DNA of 64,000 nt, taken from contig NZ_JACVCV010000004.1 of NCBI RefSeq assembly GCF_017811155.1, positions 326,011 through 390,010 of the forward strand, written 5' to 3'. Positions 54,767 through 62,469 of this stretch are shown here, one piece after another (position 1 is the first letter of the stretch; each line of letters opens with the position of its first letter). The notes under the pieces were generated by a model. The model was not told the DNA's origin, searched no databases, and saw only the letters and a program-made list of their open reading frames with translations. Made by a program: the position numbers and the translations under genes. The DNA comes from Lunatimonas salinarum (GTDB lineage: Bacteria > Bacteroidota > Bacteroidia > Cytophagales > Cyclobacteriaceae).

Positions 54767-56482
54767 CTAGTGGGAATCTTTGGACACCTCGGAACCCGAG
54801 CTCCCTTTTAGGAAATCCAGATCCGCACCGAGGTTTGCCTGCTCCACATGTTTGATGTAGAGACCCACATAGCCCCTGTCCGTGATAGGAGTTGGTTTAC
54901 GCCAGCTAGCCTTTCTGGCGGCAAGCTCCTCGTCCGACACCAGCACATTCAGCTTGCGGGCGAGTACATCCAGCTCGATCACGTCGCCGGTCTGCACGAC
55001 GGCAAAGTTGCCGCCCTCTGCCGCTTCGGGAGTGGCATGGAGTACCACGGTGCCAAAACCCGTCCCGCTCATACGGCCATCGGAGATGCGGACCATGTCG
55101 GTGATGCCCTTGGCCAGCACTTTGGGAGGCAATCCCATGTTGCCAACTTCCGGCATGCCGGGGTAACCTTTTGGCCCCACGTTTTTCAGGATCATCACGG
55201 AGTTTTCGTCTATGTCCAAGTCGGGGTCATCGATTTTGTTTTTATAATCGTCAATGTCCTCAAATACCACCGCTTTGCCCGTATGTTTCATCAGGTGGGG
55301 ACTAGCTGCCGAAGGCTTGATGATGGCGCCGGTTTCACAAAGATTGCCCTGTAGCACCACGATTCCAGATGTGGGGTTGAAGGGCTTGTCAAAGGAAGCG
55401 ATGACCTCCTCGTTGTAGTTTTTAAAGGCCGCATTCACCTCACCGATGGGCAGTCCTGTGACGGTAATGGCTTCGCTGTTCAGGTGATCCCTCAACTGAT
55501 GGATGATGGGTGGCAGGCCGCCGGCATAGTAGAAGTCTTCCATAAAATACTTGCCGGAGGGCTGCAGGTTGGCCATTAGGGGGATATTTGCCGAGAAGCG
55601 GTCAAAATCCTCCAAGGTCAGGTCCACGCCTATCCTTCCCGCGATGGCAAGTAGGTGTATGACAAAGTTGGTGGAGCCGCCTATGGCCGCATTGACCATG
55701 ATGGCATTTTCGAAGGCCTGCCGGGTGAGGATGTCGCTGGGCTTGATGTCCTTTTCGACCATTTTAACGATCTCCATTCCAGACAGGTGTGCCAGGATGC
55801 GTCTGCCGGAGTCGGGGGCCGGAATGGCCGCATTTCCCGGCAGGGTAAGGCCCAATGACTCTACCATGCAGGCCATGGTGGAGGCGGTGCCCATCACGCC
55901 ACAGTGTCCATCGCTGCGGCAAAGACCCCGCTCTGCCTCGTATAGATCTTCCTGATTCATTGCACCGGACCGGGAAGCTTCGCTGAAGCGCCATATATCG
56001 CTGGTGCTGATCTGACTGCCCCGGTACCTGCCCGTGAGCATGGGACCGCCGGATACCACGATGGTGGGAATATCCACGCTGCATGCTCCCATCACCAGGG
56101 AAGGCGTGGTCTTATCGCATCCGCACAGCAGCACCACGCCATCCAACGGATTGGCACGAATGGATTCCTCTGTATCCATGCTGGCCAGGTTGCGGAAAAG
56201 CATGGCCGTGGGTTTCATCACGGTTTCGCCCAGAGACATCACGGGGAATTCCACCGGAAAGCCCCCCGCCTCCAGGATGCCCTTTTTGACGAATTCGGCC
56301 AGATCCCGAAAATGGGAGTTGCAGGGAGTAAGCTCCGACCAGGTGTTGCAAATACCGATTATGGGCTTGCCCGCCATTTCATGGGTAGGGATGCCTTGTT
56401 TCTGAAACCAAGAGCGATAAATCAATCCATCCTTTCCGGTCTTTCCAAACCAGCCTTGACTTCTACGTTTTGAATCTTGCAT
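54767..56482 (-). CDS. IlvD/Edd-family sugar-acid dehydratase
   Basis: The start KRRSQGWFGKTGKDGLIYRSW and the block ICNTWSELTPCNSHFRDL are typical of the L-arabinonate/xylonate dehydratase branch rather than of branched-chain amino acid IlvD. Conserved Fe-S cysteines appear as LLCGCDKTTPS near 119 and DGHCGVMGTAST near 192, and the C-terminus shows ISDGRMSGTGFG near 468. It would dehydrate an aldonic acid to a 2-keto-3-deoxy acid. With the SDR it could form a non-phosphorylated route for rhamnose or fucose. The exact substrate is not known. Confidence 0.85.
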   Translation of the reverse strand: MQDSKRRSQGWFGKTGKDGLIYRSWFQKQGIPTHEMAGKPIIGICNTWSELTPCNSHFRDLAEFVKKGILEAGGFPVEFPVMSLGETVMKPTAMLFRNLASMDTEESIRANPLDGVVLLCGCDKTTPSLVMGACSVDIPTIVVSGGPMLTGRYRGSQISTSDIWRFSEASRSGAMNQEDLYEAERGLCRSDGHCGVMGTASTMACMVESLGLTLPGNAAIPAPDSGRRILAHLSGMEIVKMVEKDIKPSDILTRQAFENAIMVNAAIGGSTNFVIHLLAIAGRIGVDLTLEDFDRFSANIPLMANLQPSGKYFMEDFYYAGGLPPIIHQLRDHLNSEAITVTGLPIGEVNAAFKNYNEEVIASFDKPFNPTSGIVVLQGNLCETGAIIKPSAASPHLMKHTGKAVVFEDIDDYKNKIDDPDLDIDENSVMILKNVGPKGYPGMPEVGNMGLPPKVLAKGITDMVRISDGRMSGTGFGTVVLHATPEAAEGGNFAVVQTGDVIELDVLARKLNVLVSDEELAARKASWRKPTPITDRGYVGLYIKHVEQANLGADLDFLKGSSGSEVSKDSH

Positions 56483-56743
56483 AGGTGTTAGGTTATTTTT
56501 CTTTTGTTGGTGCCCAATTTACCATCCTGTCGGCAAATGCCGATGCCAGTTGCCAAAATATTCCTTTCCTTACCGAAAAAGTATGGCCTGTTTACAAATT
56601 TGGCGGTATAAGGTTAGCAAAAGTTTGTCCGAAATTAAAGGATTATTTGATAAATAACCGAAACTTCGATTTGGGATACTTGCTTCTTTGCTATATTAGG
56701 AGCCTCAAGCGAGCAAAACAATAGACCATTAAGATAATTACAC

Positions 56744-58486
56744 ATGAGCTTTGAAATCAAATCATCCCCCGACCTATATGACGCGATCATCGTAGGTTCA
56801 GGTGCGGGGGGAGGCATGGCTGCCAAAATCCTCTCCGAAGCCGGACTGAGCGTGGCAGTAGTGGAAGCCGGCAGTGACTTTGACCCTGCACTCGAAGAGT
56901 ACCGCACGCAGATGCGCTTTCCCTGGGAGTCTCCCCGGCGAGGCGCCAGTACCGTGCGCGACTTTGGCGACTTTGACGCCGCCTATGGGGGCTGGGAAAT
57001 TGAAGGAGAACCCTATACCCGAAAGGATGGCACCCAGTTTGACTGGTTTAGATCGCGGATGTTGGGGGGGCGTACCAACCACTGGGGGCGGATTTCCCTA
57101 CGCTTCGGACCGGATGATTTCAAACGAAAAAGCATCGATGGCCTGGGGGATGACTGGCCGATTTCCTACGACGACGTCAAGCCCTTTTACGACCGGGTGG
57201 ATCGGCTGATAGGCGTGTTCGGCACCAAAGAAGGCATCCCCAACGAGCCCGACGGTCACTTTCTCCCCCCTCCAAAGCCCCGGCTGCATGAATTGGCCTT
57301 TATGAAGGGCGGTAAGAAAATCAACATCCCCGTCATCCCTTCACGTATTTCCGTGCTTACCCGTCCGGTAAACAACGAACGGGGGGCCTGTTTCTTCTGT
57401 GCCCAGTGCAACCGGGCCTGTCAGGTATACGGTGATTTCTCTGCCGGCACGGTGCTGGTAAAGCCTGCCATGAAAAAGGGACACGTGGACCTCTATACCT
57501 ATGCGATGGTGCGCAAGGTCACGACCAACGAGCAGGGAGAAGCCACGGGTGTTTCCTACGTGAGCAAAGTGGATATGCAGGAATACAAACTCAAGGGCCG
57601 TGTGGTCGTGTTGGGAGCCTCTGCCTGCGAGACGGCACGGATCATGATGAACTCCAAATCTACCCGCCATCCCAATGGCATTTCCAACAGCAGCGGAACA
57701 TTGGGCAGGTACCTGCACGACTCTACCGGAGCGAGCAGGTCCGCACTGGTGCCGGAGTTTCTGGGTCGGGACAAATACAACGAAGACGGCGTGGGTTCCA
57801 TGCACGTGTATACACCCTGGTGGCTGGACAACAAAAAACTGGACTTCCCGCGGGGCTATCACCTCGAATTTGGAGGGGGCATGCGCATGCCAAACTACGG
57901 GTTTGGCTTCGGCATGGAAAGCATGCGTCAGCACATCAAGGATGAGTTTGGCAATCCCAGCCCGAACGGGGGCTACGGCGCCGGACTCAAAAAGGACATC
58001 CGAAGCCTGTATGGTGCTACCATTGGCATCGCGGGAAGGGGCGAGAGTGTGCCGCAGTACGACAACTACTGCGAGATAGACCCCAATGTGGTAGATAAGT
58101 TTGGCATTCCGGTGCTACGCTTCCACTACAAATGGACCGAGCACGAAGTAAAGCAGGCCAAACACATGCAGGACACCTTTGAAGAGATCTTCACGGCCAT
58201 GGGCGCCAAGATTCTGGGCACCAAGCCGGGGGCTGAAACCCAATACGGACTGGCAGCACCCGGTAGGATCATCCACGAGGTGGGTACTTCCCGTATGGGC
58301 AATGACCCCAAGACCTCCGTGCTCAACAGCTATTCGCAGGCCCATGAGTGTAAAAACCTGTTTGTGGTAGATGCGGGGTCCTTTGTATCCCAGGCGGACA
58401 AAAACCCCACTTGGACCATCTTGGCGCTATCCATGCGCACCTCCGAATACATCATTGATCAGCTGAACAAGAAGAATATCGGATAG
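56744..58486 (+). CDS. GMC oxidoreductase with C-terminal C-rich motif
   Basis: The protein begins with the FAD loop AIIVGSGAGGGMAAKIL and has MLGGRTNHWGRISLRF near 106 and the C-terminal GRIIHEVGTSRMGNDP and NPTWTILALSMRTSE. A CFFCAQCNRACQVYG segment near 217 resembles the 3Fe-4S cysteine set of FAD-dependent glucose/fructose-dehydrogenase-type GMC enzymes. It is divergent from the dehydratase gene and should oxidise a sugar or polyol, passing electrons on. The small subunit and cytochrome partners often found with such enzymes are absent here. A terminator follows. Confidence 0.87.
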   Translation: MSFEIKSSPDLYDAIIVGSGAGGGMAAKILSEAGLSVAVVEAGSDFDPALEEYRTQMRFPWESPRRGASTVRDFGDFDAAYGGWEIEGEPYTRKDGTQFDWFRSRMLGGRTNHWGRISLRFGPDDFKRKSIDGLGDDWPISYDDVKPFYDRVDRLIGVFGTKEGIPNEPDGHFLPPPKPRLHELAFMKGGKKINIPVIPSRISVLTRPVNNERGACFFCAQCNRACQVYGDFSAGTVLVKPAMKKGHVDLYTYAMVRKVTTNEQGEATGVSYVSKVDMQEYKLKGRVVVLGASACETARIMMNSKSTRHPNGISNSSGTLGRYLHDSTGASRSALVPEFLGRDKYNEDGVGSMHVYTPWWLDNKKLDFPRGYHLEFGGGMRMPNYGFGFGMESMRQHIKDEFGNPSPNGGYGAGLKKDIRSLYGATIGIAGRGESVPQYDNYCEIDPNVVDKFGIPVLRFHYKWTEHEVKQAKHMQDTFEEIFTAMGAKILGTKPGAETQYGLAAPGRIIHEVGTSRMGNDPKTSVLNSYSQAHECKNLFVVDAGSFVSQADKNPTWTILALSMRTSEYIIDQLNKKNIG

Positions 58487-58805
58487 AACACGGCGATCCG
58501 GTCGCGTCACCCGGTGCCATCTGCGGCGATGTCTGTTACCGTGGGTGGCACCGGCTTTTTTTAGCGGGCCTAGCGTGGGAGATGCGCGTCGCTCAGGGAG
58601 GTTTTGGAACTCCTTGGCGAGACAGCGTGTAAATACCGGGAACGTGCATCCCCCATTCAATGGGACTCGATGTAGCGCAACGGTAGCCCAAGGGATTGCT
58701 TTTGAACCCCTCATGCCATTCCTTCAAGTAAAATGTTTGCCTTATTCGTTTGAAAAATGGTGGAAATGCGGTATTTTCAGGCGTTTACTTTCTTTTTTTG
58801 ATGTC
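58487..58805. other. Region between the GMC gene and the recombinase
   Basis: This 319-base stretch holds the GMC terminator (58511-58561) and about 240 further bases with no gene I can support. An open frame from 58545 runs through it into the recombinase, but it starts in the terminator and encodes no recognisable domain. Confidence 0.5.
58511..58561 (+). terminator. Terminator of the GMC oxidoreductase gene
   Basis: CCGGTGCCA (58511-58519) pairs with TGGCACCGG (58546-58554), followed by CTTTTTT. The loop is long (26 bases). Confidence 0.8.
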
Positions 58806-59927
58806 ATGAAGAAAACCATTGTTTTAAAGAACGATTCTTTCGGAAAGAATCCAGTACTTCGCCTGGAGTTTCCTTTTGATTTCGACCTAAAGGAATTGGT
58901 TAAGACCTTTCCGGGTGCTTCTTGGTATCCGAAAGAGCGAGTGTGGGCGGTTCCGTATTCCGACACCCAAGTTTCTTCCCTTCTGGCGCATTTTAGAGGG
59001 AGCAATGTGTGGCTGGACTACAGCTTGGTCAAAAAGGTAGAACTTCCGAAGGTGTGGCCGGACCTGCCTCCCTTGGCAGACCGGATCGCGGTCGAAATCC
59101 AGCGGTTTAGGGATTGGCTGCGAAACCGTCGGTATTCAGAGGCCACGGTAAAAAACTATTGTGATTCGATCTCGGTATTCTTTCGGTTTTTGGAAAACAA
59201 GGATCCCGAGGAGGTGACCAACGAAGATATGGAGCTGTTTAACCGGGACTATATCCTGGCCCGAGGGCTGTCGGAGTCGTATCAGTCGTTGTTTATCAAC
59301 GGGGTGAAGTTGTATTTTGCCATTTTGGAGGACAGGAAGTTGGAGCCGGAGATTATCCGGCGTCCGAGGCGGGCGAAGAAATTGCCCCATGTATTGAGCA
59401 AGGAAGAGGTCAAGGCGGTTCTGGAGGCCCTTACCTACCCAAAGCACCGGCTGATTTTACTCCTTCTGTATTCCTGTGGTCTGCGAAGGGGGGAGTTGAT
59501 AAACCTACGTGTGACCGATATCCAGCTGGAGCGAGGGGTTCTTATGGTGAGAAAAGGTAAGGGTAAGAAAGATCGTTTGGTTCGGTTTCCACCCATGTTA
59601 CGGGGTATTCTGCAGTCATATATCAAAGCATCTCAACCTAGAGAGTATCTGATAGAAGGGCAGAAGGGGGGAGCCTACAGCGAAAAAAGTTTGGCAGAGG
59701 TATTCAAGAAAGCCTTGCATTTGTCCGGCATCAACAAGCCTGCTACTCCGCATTGGTTGCGGCACAGCTACGCTACCCATCTTCATGAAGGAGGTACGGA
59801 CATTCGGTTTATTCAGGAGCTTTTAGGTCATCAGAGCAGCCGAACGACGGAAATTTACACACATGTAAGTACTCGAAAACTAAGGGAAATTCGGAGTCCA
59901 ATAGAGGACATGGATCTAGAAATATAG
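58806..59927 (+). CDS. Tyrosine recombinase (XerC/D-like integrase) at the island edge
   Basis: The 373-residue enzyme has an N-terminal about 80-residue domain (FPFDFDLKELVK.FPGASWYPKERVWAVPY), a SAM-like core-binding domain (about 90-190) and a catalytic domain with the full R-K-H-R-H-Y set: Arg227 (GLRRGEL), Lys near 255, His316 and Arg319 (HWLRHSYATHL), His342 and Tyr351 (YTHVS). The extra helix region of classical integron integrases between these patches is not seen. The ATG at 58806 gives a natural start. It is oriented towards the AT-rich cassette genes and probably mobilised them. Confidence 0.9.
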   Translation: MKKTIVLKNDSFGKNPVLRLEFPFDFDLKELVKTFPGASWYPKERVWAVPYSDTQVSSLLAHFRGSNVWLDYSLVKKVELPKVWPDLPPLADRIAVEIQRFRDWLRNRRYSEATVKNYCDSISVFFRFLENKDPEEVTNEDMELFNRDYILARGLSESYQSLFINGVKLYFAILEDRKLEPEIIRRPRRAKKLPHVLSKEEVKAVLEALTYPKHRLILLLLYSCGLRRGELINLRVTDIQLERGVLMVRKGKGKKDRLVRFPPMLRGILQSYIKASQPREYLIEGQKGGAYSEKSLAEVFKKALHLSGINKPATPHWLRHSYATHLHEGGTDIRFIQELLGHQSSRTTEIYTHVSTRKLREIRSPIEDMDLEI

Positions 59928-60008
59928 AAGGCAATCAAACCAGACCAATCCAACAAATTCATGCGAGAAGGGTCTGGCCAAACCAGACCTATAAGTAAGT
60001 TATAAGCC
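59928..60008 (+). other. Candidate recombination site (attI-like) with repeats and core box
   Basis: Between the recombinase stop and the cassette lie AAACCAGACC at 59937-59946 and 59980-59989, an inverted GGTCTGG at 59971-59977 that forms a hairpin with the second copy, and then the box GTTATAAGCC at 59999-60008. Direct and inverted recombinase-binding repeats followed by a GTT core are the layout of integron attI sites. The base composition changes sharply just after the box. Confidence 0.5.
60000..60008 (+). repeat. Core box TTATAAGCC, left boundary
   Basis: TTATAAGCC at 60000-60008 is exactly complementary to GGCTTATAA at 63858-63866. The two boxes frame the three AT-rich genes. Confidence 0.6.
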
Positions 60009-60051
60009 ATTTTAGGACAACACAACATTAACCGACATACAAACATAAAAT

Positions 60052-61431
60052 ATGAATATTGGCGACACAATTGACGGAAAATATTTAATCGTTGAAGAAA
60101 TTGGCGAAGGTGGAATGGGTAAAGTTTTCAAGGTCCAGCAAGGAGATAATTTATTTGCTTTAAAAGTATGCCTTGACAAAGACGAAGAAAGTATAAAAAG
60201 ATTTAGACGTGAAGTTCGCTTGATGGCAAGTATTAAGCACGACAACGTAATTGAAGTTCTTGCTGAAAATTTAGATGGTGTAATTCCATACTTTGTGATG
60301 CCACTTTGCAAGTTCTCCATTGATAAAAAACTTGAGAAACTTCAAGCAAATCAAGAACTAGCAATTGATATACTACTTCAAGTCTGCAATGGCATTAATG
60401 CAATACACTTATCAGGTATCATTCACCGTGACATTAAACCCAAAAACATTTTAATAAGCACCGACAATAAAGTAAAAATGAGTGATTTAGGTCTTGGTAA
60501 ATTTAAAGACCGTGACAGCACAATATTGACAAGTTCGAATGTTTATATGGGAACACAGGGTTTCATTCCGCCAGAATTTTTCAAATCTGGCGGCACAAAA
60601 AATGCAAATGTGAAAAGTGACATTTACCAACTTGGTAAAACCATTTATAATGTATTCACCAATAGAAATCCAACACTAATTGAAAAAGACATCTTACCTG
60701 GCGGACTTCTTTATATAATTCAAAAGTGCATTGCAGACAACCCTGAAAATCGGTATAAGTCAGTTGGAGAACTTGAAAATGCTTTGAATAACTATTTACT
60801 CTCACTTAAACCGCAAGCCAATCCGACAAATGCTTACGAGAATTTAATAAATATTGCCAAGGATAATTTAAAAGTAAATCAATATGACAAGGACAATGTT
60901 GAAGACATAGTAAAAACTCTATTTAATTTCAATGACGACCCTGAAACATTCTTCAAGAAATTCAATGATATTCCAAAACAAATCCTAGAAATAATTGCAG
61001 CAAATTTTCCAGCACTTTGCAACGACCTTATAGACGTTTACAGTACTACGACTGAAAAATACTTTAGAGAATCAAGAATTGACTTTTCAGAAGCCGAACT
61101 CGTTGCTAATGCAATGAATAGAGTTTTTAAAGGAAGCAAAGATTTAGAAACAAAGATAAAGGCAATGCGAATGACATTATTTGCTTCAGTTTATTGCAAC
61201 AGATACAACGCAATGGAAGTGTTTGATTTGATGCTACAGGAGACCAAAAACGACCAAGATGCAGTTGCCGTTGTTGAAATGTTAAAGGACAACTTGGACT
61301 CTTATGAATACATTGCTGACAGAGTGCCTTCAACAAAACTTCACCCATTAATTCAAGCTTTACAACTCGAAATTAAACAACGGAAAGAAGAAGAAAATGC
61401 AAAACGTAACGCTGATATGGCAGACTGGTAA
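60052..61431 (+). CDS. Hanks-type Ser/Thr protein kinase with helical C-terminal extension
   Basis: Residues about 10-265 are a complete protein kinase: glycine loop IGEGGMGKV (18-25), ATP lysine Lys38, catalytic loop HRDIKPKN (125-132, Asp127), metal loop DLG (145-147, in place of DFG), GTQGFIPPEF in place of the APE segment and DIYQLGKTIY. It should be active. The rest, to 459, is a charged helical region without a known domain and without a membrane segment. The gene is AT-rich compared with the rest of the window. It is the first of three tightly packed genes; the WD40 gene starts 20 bases after its stop. Confidence 0.9.
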   Translation: MNIGDTIDGKYLIVEEIGEGGMGKVFKVQQGDNLFALKVCLDKDEESIKRFRREVRLMASIKHDNVIEVLAENLDGVIPYFVMPLCKFSIDKKLEKLQANQELAIDILLQVCNGINAIHLSGIIHRDIKPKNILISTDNKVKMSDLGLGKFKDRDSTILTSSNVYMGTQGFIPPEFFKSGGTKNANVKSDIYQLGKTIYNVFTNRNPTLIEKDILPGGLLYIIQKCIADNPENRYKSVGELENALNNYLLSLKPQANPTNAYENLINIAKDNLKVNQYDKDNVEDIVKTLFNFNDDPETFFKKFNDIPKQILEIIAANFPALCNDLIDVYSTTTEKYFRESRIDFSEAELVANAMNRVFKGSKDLETKIKAMRMTLFASVYCNRYNAMEVFDLMLQETKNDQDAVAVVEMLKDNLDSYEYIADRVPSTKLHPLIQALQLEIKQRKEEENAKRNADMADW

Positions 61432-61451
61432 AAACTCTCAACTTAAATAAA

Positions 61452-62468
61452 GTGACTGAAAAAGAAAACTCAAACAATTCATTAATTCCAATCACCTCAA
61501 CTGGTTTAGTTAGAGTTGGAAATTCAATTGAAGTAACAAATAAGATATTAAGTGAATTTAATGATAGAAGATTAGCAAATTTTAAGTTTAAAGGTGAAAC
61601 AGTATTTCAATACTTTAGAAATAAAGGTGCAATTAATCAACTTGAGATAAATAATGACAAACTGTATATTGGCTGTGGTAGCAATGACGGCTCTCTCGTT
61701 GCTTGGGATATTAACAAGAATACTATAAATGTGGAATTTACTGCTATACACGGTATGATTGAAGCTTTATCAGTAAGCTCAAAAAATAATATTGCCGCTA
61801 TTGGTGGCTTTCAAGATTTTTCAACAACAATTATCGATTTAGAAAACGGCAACATCATTAAAAAACTCATAGGTCACACAAGAAGCATTTCAGCTGTTAA
61901 ATTTAGTCCAGACGGAAATTTCCTTATTACTGCAAGTCACGATAAAACACTAAAAGTTTGGGAAACGACAAATTGGAAATGTTTACATACTTTAGAAGGA
62001 CACGAAGCAATAATTCTATCAATTGAATTCTCCGATAACGGAGAATTCCTATACAGCGGTGGGTGGGATTTTTACATTATAGAATGGGATTTTCAAAAAC
62101 TAGTCCAAACAAGAAAAATAGAAGCTGGCTGGGATACGAAAATTCTAAAAATCACAAAAGATTGCAGATATTTAGTTATCGGCAGCGGTGATAAATTAAT
62201 TAGGATTTTTAATTTAAAGAAGAATATTACAGAAACAATTCTTCAAGGTCATACAGACTTTGTATCAGCCCTAGAATTTGCAGAGAATGAGACAATATTA
62301 TTTTCTGGTGGATGGGACGGAAAAATAATTGTCTGGGACTTTATGGATAGAGAATTGATGAAATCGATTGATGCTCACTCAAGAGAAATTAGTTCGCTGA
62401 AATACAATTCAACCAATAAAACACTTACTTCTGGAAGTTGGGATAAAACAGTAAAATTTTGGTTATAG
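61452..62468 (+). CDS. WD40 beta-propeller protein
   Basis: About 60 N-terminal residues without repeats are followed by six to seven WD40 blades, for example LIGHTRSISAVKFSPDG...LKVW, LEGHEAIILSIEFSDNG...IIEWD, LQGHTDFVSALEF...IIVWD and the closing TSGSWDKTVKFWL. No catalytic domain is visible, so it looks like a scaffold or sensor. The frame starts with GTG at 61452 and ends one base before the ATG of the next gene, which suggests coupled translation and a stoichiometric complex. Composition matches the kinase gene. Confidence 0.92.
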   Translation: MTEKENSNNSLIPITSTGLVRVGNSIEVTNKILSEFNDRRLANFKFKGETVFQYFRNKGAINQLEINNDKLYIGCGSNDGSLVAWDINKNTINVEFTAIHGMIEALSVSSKNNIAAIGGFQDFSTTIIDLENGNIIKKLIGHTRSISAVKFSPDGNFLITASHDKTLKVWETTNWKCLHTLEGHEAIILSIEFSDNGEFLYSGGWDFYIIEWDFQKLVQTRKIEAGWDTKILKITKDCRYLVIGSGDKLIRIFNLKKNITETILQGHTDFVSALEFAENETILFSGGWDGKIIVWDFMDRELMKSIDAHSREISSLKYNSTNKTLTSGSWDKTVKFWL

Positions 62469-62469
62469 T

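Noticed and set aside
58666..58725. tRNA-like stretch (GATGTAGCGCAACGGTAGC) upstream of the recombinase, as an integration target
   Set aside because: A D-arm-like segment is present but no acceptor stem, proper anticodon arm or T-arm can be folded around it.
58545..58805. N-terminal extension of the recombinase by 87 codons
   Set aside because: The frame would start inside the GMC terminator and encodes no domain; the ATG at 58806 gives the natural N-terminus.
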